Source of the DNA: Limnochorda sp. L945t
Lineage (GTDB): Bacteria > Bacillota > Limnochordia > Limnochordales > Geochordaceae
NCBI RefSeq assembly: GCF_035593305.1
Contig: NZ_CP141615.1
Coordinates: 248,001-312,000 of the forward strand
Direction of reading: 5' to 3'
Length of the DNA stretch: 64,000 bases
Of this stretch, positions 1-8,894 are shown piece by piece; the stretch's first letter is position 1; each line of letters starts with the position of its first letter. Position numbers and translations under genes: made by a program. The notes under the pieces are model-generated. The model made no database searches. It worked only from the letters and a program-made list of their open reading frames with translations, and had not been told where the DNA came from.

Positions 1-498
<498 letters not shown>

Positions 499-504
499 GA
501 CCCT

Positions 505-534
505 ATTCTGAGAGGATGGCCCGCTTTCTGTCAA
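505..534 (-). promoter_or_regulatory. Predicted sigma-A promoter of the metG leader
   Basis: On the minus strand there is a perfect -35 TTGACA (534-529), an 18-nt spacer and a -10 CAGAAT (510-505). This puts the transcript start near 498, just before the hairpin that opens the T-box leader. Confidence 0.6.
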
Positions 535-642
535 GGCCCGGCTCGGCCGGCGTAGGAATCGGGCGTTTCGTGGAGGAAGCACCATCTACGGGAAGAGACA
601 CGGGCTCGTTGAGCCATCCGGGCAGGGGAGGGGTCGGTACCG

Positions 643-1428
643 GTGATTCTGGCACGGCTCCGCGCTGAAGTGGTGGGGGTAGGACGCCGGCTGTTGCAGA
701 CGGGGCTGGTGGTGGGCACGTCGGGCAACGTGAGCGCCCGGGACAAGGAGACGGGGTTGGTGGCCATCTCGCCTTCCGGCATGGAGTACGACCGGATCGA
801 CGCCGAGGACGTGCCGGTGGTCGACGAGGAAGGACGTCCGGTGGAGGGGCGGCGCCGGCCGTCGACGGAGCTGCCGACCCACCTGGCCATCTACCGGGCC
901 TACCCGGAGGTCGGCGCCGTCGTCCATACGCATTCCCCGTACGCGACCGTGCTCTCGGTGCTCGGCTGGTCCTTGCCTGCGGTGCTGGGCGAGGCCGCGG
1001 CCGTGCTGGGCGGCGAGGTGCGGCTCGCCGAGTACGCCACCACCGGGTCGGAGCAGCTGGGGGTCTACACCGTGATGGCCCTGGAGGGCCGCCAGGCAGC
1101 CATCCTCAAGAACCACGGGGCCATCGCCGTGGGCGAGGACCTTCTGGAGGCCCTCCACGTGGCATGGGTGCTGGAATCCACGGCCCGGGTCTACTGGGCC
1201 GCTCGCGTGGCCGGCCCGGTCCTGCAGCTCTCGCCCGACGAGGTGCTCCGGATCCGCCACGGCTACCTGATGAACTACGGCCAGCGCCCCAAGGGAGCAC
1301 GCCAGCACGCTCCCACGGGGACGGAGACGCCGGTCCCTCCCGGGCCGACCTATCGCCGGGCGAGCGCCCACGGAGAGCCGGGCGGGGCCGGGCGGTACGA
1401 AGGAGGCCCTTCGCGCGATGGCGATTGA
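643..1428 (+). CDS. Class II aldolase/adducin family protein (fuculose-phosphate aldolase-like)
   Basis: This 261-residue protein has the class II aldolase pattern: GTSGNVS near residue 25 (phosphate binding), SPSG near 43, STELPTH near 75 carrying the candidate catalytic Glu, HTHS near 93 and KNHGA near 152. The three histidines are the expected Zn2+ ligands. Family members cleave L-fuculose-1-P, L-rhamnulose-1-P or related sugar phosphates to dihydroxyacetone phosphate and an aldehyde, or act as methylthioribulose-1-P dehydratase; the substrate cannot be told from sequence. The start is GTG. The C-terminal 30 residues are Pro/Arg/Gly-rich and look disordered. The gene overlaps nadE by 11 nt, so the two are probably translationally coupled, although no functional link is obvious. 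Confidence 0.85.
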   Translation: MILARLRAEVVGVGRRLLQTGLVVGTSGNVSARDKETGLVAISPSGMEYDRIDAEDVPVVDEEGRPVEGRRRPSTELPTHLAIYRAYPEVGAVVHTHSPYATVLSVLGWSLPAVLGEAAAVLGGEVRLAEYATTGSEQLGVYTVMALEGRQAAILKNHGAIAVGEDLLEALHVAWVLESTARVYWAARVAGPVLQLSPDEVLRIRHGYLMNYGQRPKGARQHAPTGTETPVPPGPTYRRASAHGEPGGAGRYEGGPSRDGD

Positions 1429-3265
1429 GAGGCAGTTGGAGCAGGAGGCGAGCGCCAGCTTGCGCATCGCGCTCGGCCAGATCGACGTGACCGTCGGCGA
1501 CCTGCAGGCCAACGCGCGACTCATCGAGCAGGTCGCCGAACAGGCGTACCGGCAAGGAGCGCAGCTGGTGGCCTTCCCGGAGCTCTGCCTGACCGGTTAC
1601 CCGCCGGAAGACCTGCTGTTGCGGCCGAGCTTCATCCGGGAAAACCGCCGTGTGCTCCAGCACCTGGCCCGCCGCCTCCCGCCGCTCGTGGCCATCGTGG
1701 GGTTCGTCGACAGCGAAAGCGACATCTACAACGCCGCGGCGGTGATCCACGGCGGCGAGGTGGCGGCCGTGGCCCGCAAGAACCTGCTGCCCAACTACGG
1801 GGTCTTCGACGAGTTCCGCTATTTCGAGAGCGGCGAGCGGCCGCTGGTCGTCCACGTGGGGCCTTACCGCGTGGGCGTCAATATCTGCGAGGACATCTGG
1901 TATCCCGACGGGCCCATGCGGCTGCAGAGCCTGCTGGGCGGCGCGGAGGTCATCGTCAACATCTCGAGCTCCCCGTACCAGATGGGCAAGATCCAGGATC
2001 GGGAGCGCATGCTGGCCACGAGGGCCCTCGACTACCGCGTCGTGCTGGCTTACGTCAACCTGGTGGGAGGCCAGGACGAGCTGGTCTTCGACGGGACGAG
2101 CTGCGTCATCGACGAGGATGGGGTGGTGGTCGCCCGGGCGCCCTCTTTCCAGGAGGCCCTGCTGGTGGCCGACGTCGATCCGCAGGCGGTCTTCCACCGC
2201 CGGCTCCACGATCCCCGGCGGCGCCAGCAACGCCTGCGCCTGAGCCAGGCCGAGGCACCCCCTCCGACCGACGTGGTGCGCCTTCCCTTGCCGGCCGCCT
2301 CTTCCCCTCCCGACAGGGGAGCCGTCGAGGGCCCGGCCGGTCAGGCACAGGTCCGGCCGGTGATCCGGGAGGCCGTGCCCTTCCTCGGGCCGGAGGCCGA
2401 GGTGCACGCGGCCCTTTGCCTGGGTGTACGCGACTACGTGACCAAGAACGGCTTCGAGACCGTGGCCGTGGCCATGTCAGGGGGTATCGACTCGTCGCTC
2501 GTGGCCACCCTGGCGGCCGACGCGCTGGGGCCGGAGCGGGTCGTGGGGGTGACCATGCCCTCTCGCTTCTCCAGCGAGCAGAGCGTCGAGGATGCCCGGG
2601 AGGTGGCGCGCAGGCTCGGCATCCGCTTCGAGGTCATCCCCATCGAGCCGGTCATGCGAGCCTACCTCGACACCCTCCGTCCCTTGTTCGGCGACCGGCC
2701 GTTCGACGTCACCGAAGAGAACCTCCAGGCCCGCATCCGCGGCACGCTCATCATGGCGCTCTCCAACAAGTTCGGCTGGCTGGTGCTCACGGCGGGCAAC
2801 AAGAGCGAGCTGGCGGTCGGTTACCTCACGCTGTACGGGGCGGATACGACGGGCGGCTTTGCGGTCATCAAGGACGTGCCCAAGACCTGGGTCTACCGCC
2901 TGGCGCGCTGGCGCAACACGTGGCGAGGGGGACCGGTGATCCCCGACTCGGTGCTGACCAAGGCCCCTTCCGCCGAACTGCGACCGGGGCAGAAGGACAC
3001 CGACACGCTGCCCCCGTACGAGGTGCTTGACCCGATGATGGCGGCCTACGTGGAGGAGGACCGGGACGCCCCGGGGCTGGTGGCCATGGGCTTCGATGCC
3101 GCGACGGTGGAGCGGGTGGCCGCCATGATCGCCCGCAGCGAATACAAGCGGCGCCAGGCCCCTCCCGGCGTCAAGGTCACCCGGCGCGCCTTCGGCAGGG
3201 ACTGGCGCTTTCCCATCACCAACCGCTACGTGGAGCGGCTGGCCCGCCCGTCCTCCGGGGATTGA
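1418..3265 (+). CDS. nadE: Glutamine-dependent NAD+ synthetase
   Basis: This 615-residue two-domain enzyme makes NAD+ from deamido-NAD+, ATP and ammonia released from glutamine. The N-terminal nitrilase-type glutaminase domain (about 15-280) shows the Glu-Lys-Cys triad: FPELCLTGYPPEDLL, RKNLLPNYGVFDE and NICEDIW. The C-terminal domain carries the PP-loop SGGIDSS near residue 354, then GNKSELAVGY and a late KVTRRAFGRDWRFPITNRY segment typical of the family. Length is normal for the glutamine-dependent form. The ATG overlaps the 3' end of the aldolase gene. It converges on the following gene with a 16-nt gap, and no clear terminator was seen there. Confidence 0.95.
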   Translation: MAIERQLEQEASASLRIALGQIDVTVGDLQANARLIEQVAEQAYRQGAQLVAFPELCLTGYPPEDLLLRPSFIRENRRVLQHLARRLPPLVAIVGFVDSESDIYNAAAVIHGGEVAAVARKNLLPNYGVFDEFRYFESGERPLVVHVGPYRVGVNICEDIWYPDGPMRLQSLLGGAEVIVNISSSPYQMGKIQDRERMLATRALDYRVVLAYVNLVGGQDELVFDGTSCVIDEDGVVVARAPSFQEALLVADVDPQAVFHRRLHDPRRRQQRLRLSQAEAPPPTDVVRLPLPAASSPPDRGAVEGPAGQAQVRPVIREAVPFLGPEAEVHAALCLGVRDYVTKNGFETVAVAMSGGIDSSLVATLAADALGPERVVGVTMPSRFSSEQSVEDAREVARRLGIRFEVIPIEPVMRAYLDTLRPLFGDRPFDVTEENLQARIRGTLIMALSNKFGWLVLTAGNKSELAVGYLTLYGADTTGGFAVIKDVPKTWVYRLARWRNTWRGGPVIPDSVLTKAPSAELRPGQKDTDTLPPYEVLDPMMAAYVEEDRDAPGLVAMGFDAATVERVAAMIARSEYKRRQAPPGVKVTRRAFGRDWRFPITNRYVERLARPSSGD

Positions 3266-3281
3266 GGCCGGGTCATGCGGG

Positions 3282-4709
3282 TCATGCGCCGGTGCGGCGC
3301 CTGCGGATGAGCAAGCCGGCCGGCACGGGCGGCCACGGTCGCAGGGCGTCGGCGGGCAGCGGGTTGTTGTGCAGCGCCGCCTGCAGGACCTGGTCAGGGC
3401 CCGGCGGCGGCACCAGGAAGGCGACCGCGGCCTCGCCCGAGTCCACGCGCTCGACGGCCCGCTCCGCCGATGGCTCCACGGCCACCGGCTCCCGGTGCAG
3501 CCGGCTCGTCTCGGGCGGGATGCCAAGGGCACGCTCCAACGCCAGGGCGTGCAGGATGTTGACGTCCATGGAACGCCAGGCCGGCCCACCCATGGGGTGG
3601 GTCCAGTTCTCCATCAGCATGCGCCCTTTGGAACGCACGATGTGAAGGCGTCCCTGGCCCCCGTACAGCAGGAAGCCGTTGAACTCCCCCCGGACGCCGG
3701 CCAGCTCCTCCAGGGCCGCGTCGAGTCGCTCCAGCACCGGCCCCGTGGCCGGCGCCCTGGGCTCGAGCAGCCGGAAGTAAGCGGCCAGACGCTGTGCGAC
3801 CACGTCGTAGGAGAGCCCCCGGCCCGCCAGCAGGAGACGGTGCACGGGTAACAGCACCGGGCCCGTCCCCGGCGCGCCGTCGACCGCCGTCAGGAGGGCC
3901 AGGACCGAGGAAGGCCCGCCCTGGCCCGTTCCCGGGGACAGCCCGGCGTGCTGGGGCGCCAACGCGGAGAGGGCCGCTACCTGGACCGCTCCGCCTGCCA
4001 CCACCAGAGCGCGATCGCCCAGGAGCCCGGCGAAGGCCGCCGACTGTCCGGGCTGCAGGCGCCAGAGCTCGTGGACGCTGTCGTCGCCGTCGCCGCCGAG
4101 GCGCAACGTCGCGGGAGACGCCGTGACCTCCTCGACGAGCGCCTGGAGCTTCCTGGCGCCGTCGGCCGCGCCGTTGACCGAGTAAACGGCCCAGACCGGC
4201 GCCACGTCGTAGGCAAAGGCCTTCATGACCGGCACCATGCGGGCGACGAGAGCCGGATCGACCTGCTCGGCGAGCCGCAGCGGCTCGCCCTCTCCCACGG
4301 CGATCCCTGCCATCACGCCGACGAAGGAGGCTTCGGCCGGGACCCAGGGCCCGTGACGAAGCGCGGAAGGCACGGCGGCCCGGGTCCGGACCAGGTACAG
4401 CGAGGCCTCCCGATCCTGCACCAGCACCTGCTCCCGCAGCCAGTCGCCGGCGAGCGTGCCCGCCCAATCGCTGAAAAGGCGCGAAGCGTGGTAGCTCCGG
4501 TCGGCCAGGCCCATGCCGGCTCCCGCGGCCGGCGTCGGCTCCGGGGCCCCCAGGCCGTCGTCCCGGAGCGGGCGGCCCGGCTTGCCGGGGCGCGCCGACG
4601 AGTCCCGGGTGGCGTAGGCGGCCCACTCGGCCGCGTCGGCGATCGGTGGGGACCCGGCCAAGCGACCCGGGTTGTAGTAGATCCCTTCTGCAGCCAACAG
4701 GCGCGGCAT
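3282..4709 (-). CDS. DUF1015-like protein with degenerate signature motif
   Basis: The ATG at 4709 gives a 475-residue protein and has GGAGG upstream. An open frame continues further upstream but there it is antisense to the pepT start. The N-terminus (EGIYYNPGRLAGSP) and C-terminus (SGEAAVAFLVPPPGPDQV ... PVPAGLLIRR) resemble the ends of DUF1015 proteins. Those usually begin with a FRALRYNPEKV-like stretch and end in AAFLLPPTPVEQV and a YPKLLSGLVI-like tail. The central DGHHRYETA-like motif of the family is not preserved: the best aligned stretch reads ALVVAGGAVQVAALSAL. Family function is unknown. The divergence suggests a paralog that has lost its original activity, or a distant family. 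The alignment is from memory and should be tested. Confidence 0.6.
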   Translation of the reverse strand: MPRLLAAEGIYYNPGRLAGSPPIADAAEWAAYATRDSSARPGKPGRPLRDDGLGAPEPTPAAGAGMGLADRSYHASRLFSDWAGTLAGDWLREQVLVQDREASLYLVRTRAAVPSALRHGPWVPAEASFVGVMAGIAVGEGEPLRLAEQVDPALVARMVPVMKAFAYDVAPVWAVYSVNGAADGARKLQALVEEVTASPATLRLGGDGDDSVHELWRLQPGQSAAFAGLLGDRALVVAGGAVQVAALSALAPQHAGLSPGTGQGGPSSVLALLTAVDGAPGTGPVLLPVHRLLLAGRGLSYDVVAQRLAAYFRLLEPRAPATGPVLERLDAALEELAGVRGEFNGFLLYGGQGRLHIVRSKGRMLMENWTHPMGGPAWRSMDVNILHALALERALGIPPETSRLHREPVAVEPSAERAVERVDSGEAAVAFLVPPPGPDQVLQAALHNNPLPADALRPWPPVPAGLLIRRRRTGA

Positions 4710-4834
4710 CCTCGGCGCACCCCTCCGTTTCCAGCTGTCCCGAACGAAGGGGTTTCGGCGAGCAGACGGCGTATCCTTGTGGACGAACCTCACGAATCGA
4801 CCGTAGGCACCGAGGGAAGGATGCGACTCCACCT

Positions 4835-6079
4835 ATGCAGCGCGCACGCTCCCAGCTCTTGCAGGAAGGACTCCTCCAACGCTTCCTCCGCTACGTCCAG
4901 GTCGACAGCCCGTCGGCGGAAGGAGCGGCCGACGTGCCGTCGACCCCCGAACAGTGGGAGATGGCCCGCCTGCTCTTCGGCGAGCTTCAGGCACTGGGCC
5001 TGTCCGGCGTGACCCTGAGCGAGCACGGCATCGTGACCGCCACGCTCCCCGGCCCCGCCGGCGCGCCTGTCGTCGGGCTTCTGGCGCATTACGACACCTT
5101 TCCGGGGGTGCCCGGCAAGGGCGTCCGGCCGCTGGTGCACAGGCGGTACGCGGGCGGCGACATCCCCTTGCCCGCCGGCCCCGTCCTCAGCCCCCGCGAC
5201 CACCCGGCCCTGGCCCGGTGCATCGGGCAGGACGTGATCACGTCGGACGGCAGCACGCTCCTGGGCGCCGACGACAAGGCCGGAGTGGCCGAGGTGATGG
5301 AGGTACTCTGCCGCCTCATCCGAGAGCCCGGCCGGCCACGCCCGACGGTGCGGGTGGCCTTCACGCCCGACGAGGAGACGGGCAGGGGCATCGGCTACCT
5401 GGACGTCGCGACGTGGGGCTGCACGGCGGCGTACACCCTCGACGGGAGCGAGCCCGGCGAGATCAGCGGCGAGAACTTCGACGCCGCCAACGGGCTCGTG
5501 GTCATCGAAGGGCGCAGCAGCCACACCGGGACGGCCAGGGGCAAGCTCATCAACGCCGTCCGGTTGGCGGCCGAGCTGGTGACGTCGGTACCGGCCACCT
5601 TGCTCCCGGAGACCACCGAGGGCCGGGAAGGGTTCATCCACGTCGATGCCATCGAGGGCAACATGGAGAGGGTGACCCTCAAGATCGCGCTGCGGGAGTT
5701 CACTCTGGAGGGGCTCGGGCGCCTGCGCACCCTCGTGGAGGAGGCGTGCCGTGGCCTGGAGCTGCGCTACCCGGGGAGCCGGGCCCGTTTCGAGGTCACC
5801 GGCGGTTACGCCAACATGGCCCGCAAGCTCGAGGAGCGCCCGGAGGTGATGGAACTCGCCCGGGAGGCGGTGCGGCGGGCGGGACTCGAGGTGATCGAGC
5901 GCCCCATCCGGGGAGGAACGGACGGCGCCCGCCTCACCGAGCAGGGTCTCCCGACCCCCAACCTCTTCACGGGGGGCATGAACTACCACAGCCGGACCGA
6001 ATGGGCATGCGCGCAGTGGATGGAACAGGCGGTGGACGTGGTGCTCCGGCTGCTGGAGCTGTGGGCGACCCGGCAGTGA
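4835..6079 (+). CDS. pepT: M20 family peptidase, peptidase T-like (tripeptide aminopeptidase)
   Basis: This 414-residue dinuclear-zinc aminopeptidase probably removes N-terminal residues from tripeptides in the cytoplasm. Visible metal-site motifs are LAHYDTFPG near residue 83, LGADDKAG near 142, TPDEETGRG near 177 (general base Glu), TLDGSEPGE near 200 and the late NYHSRTEWA near 383. The dimerisation domain starts near GRSSHTGTARGK. Motif spacing fits PepT better than PepV or DapE. The start at 4835 (MQRARSQ) was chosen because upstream codons are antisense to the neighbouring DUF1015-like gene. GGGAAGG lies about 14 nt upstream, a little far. This gene and the DUF1015-like gene are divergent. 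Confidence 0.9.
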   Translation: MQRARSQLLQEGLLQRFLRYVQVDSPSAEGAADVPSTPEQWEMARLLFGELQALGLSGVTLSEHGIVTATLPGPAGAPVVGLLAHYDTFPGVPGKGVRPLVHRRYAGGDIPLPAGPVLSPRDHPALARCIGQDVITSDGSTLLGADDKAGVAEVMEVLCRLIREPGRPRPTVRVAFTPDEETGRGIGYLDVATWGCTAAYTLDGSEPGEISGENFDAANGLVVIEGRSSHTGTARGKLINAVRLAAELVTSVPATLLPETTEGREGFIHVDAIEGNMERVTLKIALREFTLEGLGRLRTLVEEACRGLELRYPGSRARFEVTGGYANMARKLEERPEVMELAREAVRRAGLEVIERPIRGGTDGARLTEQGLPTPNLFTGGMNYHSRTEWACAQWMEQAVDVVLRLLELWATRQ

Positions 6080-6110
6080 AAGACCGGGCAGAGAGGCAGG
6101 GACGGGGGCC

Positions 6111-6527
6111 CTACGGGCCCTGGCGGCCCAGGGCCTGCCGGATGCGGCGGAGCACCTGGTCGGGGGCGGCCCGCAGTTCGGCGTTTTCCACGTGGAGCAC
6201 CCGGTAACCGAGCGCCGCGAGAGACCGGTCCTTGAGCCGGTCTTTCTCCCGAATCGGCGCGGCCAGGTGGACGAAGCCGTCCAGCTCCACGACGAGGCGG
6301 GAGCGCTCGAAGAGGAAATCGACCTCCCAGCCCCCCACCACCACCCTCCGGCGGAAAGGCCCGAGCCCCGCCTTGTGGAGCAGGCCGGCGAGACGGTCCT
6401 CCATGTGATGCGCCTGGTGGTCCGGGGCCGGGTGGGCGGCATGCCGGCCCCTGCCCTGAAGCTCACGCAGGCGCTCCTCGAAGAACGACTCCTCCGGCGG
6501 CGGGTGGCCATGCCCTCCGGCCTTCAT
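6111..6527 (-). CDS. DUF559 domain protein (Vsr-like endonuclease fold)
   Basis: This 138-residue protein has a C-terminal DUF559 region from about residue 43: MEDRLAGLLHKAGLGPFRR, then VVVGGWEVDFLFERSRLVVELDGF, then ALGYRVLHVENAEL. The D...ELDGF arrangement resembles the acidic residues of the PD-(D/E)XK/Vsr fold, so a nuclease role is possible but not shown for the family. Residues 1-42 are rich in His, Pro and Glu and look disordered. The ATG overlaps the stop of the preceding membrane-protein gene as ATGA, so translation is probably coupled. A start at the internal Met (residue 42) is also possible. Confidence 0.8.
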   Translation of the reverse strand: MKAGGHGHPPPEESFFEERLRELQGRGRHAAHPAPDHQAHHMEDRLAGLLHKAGLGPFRRRVVVGGWEVDFLFERSRLVVELDGFVHLAAPIREKDRLKDRSLAALGYRVLHVENAELRAAPDQVLRRIRQALGRQGP

Positions 6528-7276
6528 CGCCGGCTCGGCTCCCATGCCCGCCGGGGGCTCCCCTGGGGCACCTGCGAGCCGGCAGCGACGACGGCCGGAG
6601 CTTGCAGGCGGGTCTCCGGTGCGGGCCACCACCGCCCGGTGAAGGCAAAGCGCGGCAGGAAGAAGGCCATGCTCGGCCCGATGAGGGCCGCGGCCGCGAT
6701 GGTGCCGGCTCCCACCGGCCCGCCGAGGAAGTAACCGGCCAGGGTCGCCGCGCCCTCGAGCACCCCTCGCACGACGCCGGCATGCCGGGCCGCACCGGGA
6801 GAGCCGGCCGGCTCGTCCCGGCCGGAGCGGGCCCGGTGCAGGCGGCGGGCCAGCGCCAGCATCATGCCGTCGCGGGGCCCCGAGCCGAGCCGGGCCGACA
6901 AGTACCAGGCCGAACCGCAGGCCAACAGCAGCACCCCTCCTACGAGATAGGCCCACCGCATGGGCACGGACACGGGAGGCGGGAGCCATCCTTTCGCCTC
7001 GACCACGTCGTAGAGTGCCCCCACGTACCACATGTTGAGGAGGGTGCCGGCACGGGGCACCTCTCCCAACACCAGGGCGGCCACCACCAGAACGGCGCCG
7101 ACCACCTGGCTCGCCTGTCCGAACGTGAGGGGCGTGCGCAGGCTGAGGCCCATGTGCAGGACGTCCCAGGGTCCGAGGCCCAGCTCGGCCAGCACCTGCA
7201 TCCGGATACCCAGGGTGATGACCGTCATGCCGGCCACCATCCAGGCCCAGCGTAGCGCCGCCCGGCCCACGCTCAC
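6524..7276 (-). CDS. YczE/YitT-like integral membrane protein
   Basis: This protein of about 250 residues is hydrophobic with roughly five predicted membrane segments. It contains motifs seen in the YczE/YyaS group: ITLGIRMQVLAELGLGPWDVLHMGLSLRT near the N-terminus and YLSARLGSGPRDGMMLAL in the middle. YczE in Bacillus affects lipopeptide and antibiotic production, but the group has no defined activity. The start is uncertain; GTG at 7276 places a short hydrophilic stretch before the first membrane segment, and an upstream GTG in the same frame exists. The C-terminal 45 residues are Pro/Arg-rich. It forms a two-gene unit with the DUF559 gene and is divergent from the macrodomain gene. Confidence 0.75.
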   Translation of the reverse strand: MSVGRAALRWAWMVAGMTVITLGIRMQVLAELGLGPWDVLHMGLSLRTPLTFGQASQVVGAVLVVAALVLGEVPRAGTLLNMWYVGALYDVVEAKGWLPPPVSVPMRWAYLVGGVLLLACGSAWYLSARLGSGPRDGMMLALARRLHRARSGRDEPAGSPGAARHAGVVRGVLEGAATLAGYFLGGPVGAGTIAAAALIGPSMAFFLPRFAFTGRWWPAPETRLQAPAVVAAGSQVPQGSPRRAWEPSRR

Positions 7277-7466
7277 GGCAGCGCCACCAGCAGCTTCTCC
7301 ACTGGCGTCACGGCGAGCCCCCCTGGCTTTTCGCCTGGCGGTCTGTCGTCGGGCCACGTCTTCGCCGACCCGAGCCGCCCCCCTCTTTTCGCCGGGAGGT
7401 GGGCGGTAAGATACGGGAAGGGAGCGATCGGAAGGTCGCGGGCACGGCCCGACGGGCGGGGAGGGG

Positions 7467-8033
7467 ATGCTCGTGGAGCAGGTGACCCTGGTGGAGCAAG
7501 GGGTGCGCCTGGTCGCCGTGCAGGGTGACATCACCCGGCAGGACGTCGACGCCATCGTCAACGCCGCCAACTCGAGCCTGATGGGGGGCGGAGGGGTCGA
7601 CGGGGCCATCCACCGGGCAGGGGGACCGGCGATCCTCGAAGCGTGCAAGGCGATCGTGCAAGAGCAGGGGCCGTTGCCGCCGGGACAGGCCGTCGCGACC
7701 ACCGGGGGCAGGCTCCTGGCGCGCTACGTCATCCACACGGTCGGGCCCGTCTGGCGAGGCGGTGGCCGGGGTGAGCCGGAGGTGCTGCGTTCGGCGTACC
7801 GCAACTCCCTGGCGATCGCAGCCCGCAAGGGCCTGCGCACGGTGGCGTTCCCGTCCATCAGCACGGGCGCCTACGGCTACCCCATCGAAGAGGCGGCACC
7901 GGTAGCGCTCGCGGCGGTGCGGGACTTCATCGCGCAGAGGAAGGCCGCGGGGCCCCTGTCGCTCGAGGAGGTCCGCTTCGTACTGTTCACCCGGGCGGAC
8001 TTCGAGGTGTACCGCCGGCTCATGGCCCCCTGA
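7467..8033 (+). CDS. Macrodomain protein (ADP-ribose/O-acetyl-ADP-ribose hydrolase family)
   Basis: This 188-residue single macrodomain has the diagnostic segments GDITRQDVDAIVNAANSSL, MGGGGVDGAIHRAGG, VIHTVGPVWRGG and FPSISTGAYGYPIEEAAPVAL. These are the ADP-ribose-binding loops, and the NAAN...GGGVDGAIH arrangement is the MacroD type. The activity is probably removal of acetyl from O-acetyl-ADP-ribose or of mono-ADP-ribose from acidic side chains. The ATG at 7467 is preceded by GGGGAGGGG. The gene stands alone and ends just before a strong hairpin. Confidence 0.92.
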   Translation: MLVEQVTLVEQGVRLVAVQGDITRQDVDAIVNAANSSLMGGGGVDGAIHRAGGPAILEACKAIVQEQGPLPPGQAVATTGGRLLARYVIHTVGPVWRGGGRGEPEVLRSAYRNSLAIAARKGLRTVAFPSISTGAYGYPIEEAAPVALAAVRDFIAQRKAAGPLSLEEVRFVLFTRADFEVYRRLMAP

Positions 8034-8052
8034 CGGGCGGCAAGAGCGGCGG

Positions 8053-8087
8053 GGCAGCCCCGGCCACCGGGTCGTGCCGGGGCTGCC
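8053..8087. terminator. Hairpin between convergent macrodomain and ABC genes
   Basis: GGCAGCCCCGGC (8053-8064) pairs perfectly with GCCGGGGCTGCC (8076-8087) around an 11-nt loop. It lies between two convergent genes and could serve both directions. There is no clear T-run, as is common in GC-rich genomes. Confidence 0.65.
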
Positions 8088-8108
8088 GCAGGGGCCGCGC
8101 GAGAGGGA

Positions 8109-8894
8109 TCAGGGGAAGTCGGCGTGGTGCACGTGCCACAGGGAGAAGGCTACCCCCGCGACCCACACGGCCAGGGCGATCAGCGTGACCGTGAGGGCAG
8201 GAGGGATGCCCGTCCAGGCAAACTGAGCGGCCAGGCGGGCGCCTTGGGCCAGAGACGGGGATACCGCCTCGAAGGCAAGGGCCCCGGCGATCCAGGGCAC
8301 GGAGCCCGGAAACAGGATCGCATACTTGGAGTTGATACTGACGACGGCCACCATAGTGGCTGCTACTCCCCACCCGACGCCGGCCATCTGGTTGCGGGTA
8401 GCCAGCGTGAGGCCCACCGCGATGGCGCTCGTGCCGTAAAGCGCGAACGCCGCGGCGGCGCAAGCGGCCAGGCTTCCGAGCACGAGCTCGGGCGTCAGCG
8501 GCCGGGTGCCCATGACGAGCGCCGTCGTACCCAGGGTGAGTGCCCAGCTGCTCATCAGGATGCCCAACCCCACGATGGCCAGCGCGATCCACTTGGCACC
8601 CACCCACACGGACCGGGGTACGGCCGAGGCGAGCAGATTGGGGAGCGTCCGTTCCGTGTACTCCCGCCCGAACAGCATCGTGCCGATGATGGCCGCCCCC
8701 GCCGGGCCCTCGAGGAGCGCTACGGTGAACACCGCCTGGCTGACGAACGTCTCGGCCGACATGTCGAAGCGGCCGCGCGCTGTGTAGTACCAGGCCACGT
8801 CGAGCACGACGGGCACCACCGCCCCCAAGGCCCCGAGCCAGAGGATGCTGTGGCGGCGCAGCTTCATGAGTTCAGCGGAGACCGGCGAGATCAT
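8109..8894 (-). CDS. ABC-2 type transporter permease
   Basis: This 261-residue protein has about six hydrophobic segments and a short cytoplasmic N-terminus (AELMKLRRHSILWLG) like permeases of the bacteriocin-immunity/antibiotic-efflux ABC-2 type. The central FGREYTERTLPNLLASAVPR segment is typical of that group. GGGAGGG lies about 10 nt before the ATG at 8894. The start lies 23 nt inside the end of the adjacent ATPase gene, so the two are coupled. Context (response regulator, sensor kinase, ATPase, permease) suggests drug or antimicrobial-peptide sensing and export. The partner ATPase is truncated, so the system may be non-functional. Confidence 0.8.
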   Translation of the reverse strand: MISPVSAELMKLRRHSILWLGALGAVVPVVLDVAWYYTARGRFDMSAETFVSQAVFTVALLEGPAGAAIIGTMLFGREYTERTLPNLLASAVPRSVWVGAKWIALAIVGLGILMSSWALTLGTTALVMGTRPLTPELVLGSLAACAAAAFALYGTSAIAVGLTLATRNQMAGVGWGVAATMVAVVSINSKYAILFPGSVPWIAGALAFEAVSPSLAQGARLAAQFAWTGIPPALTVTLIALAVWVAGVAFSLWHVHHADFP

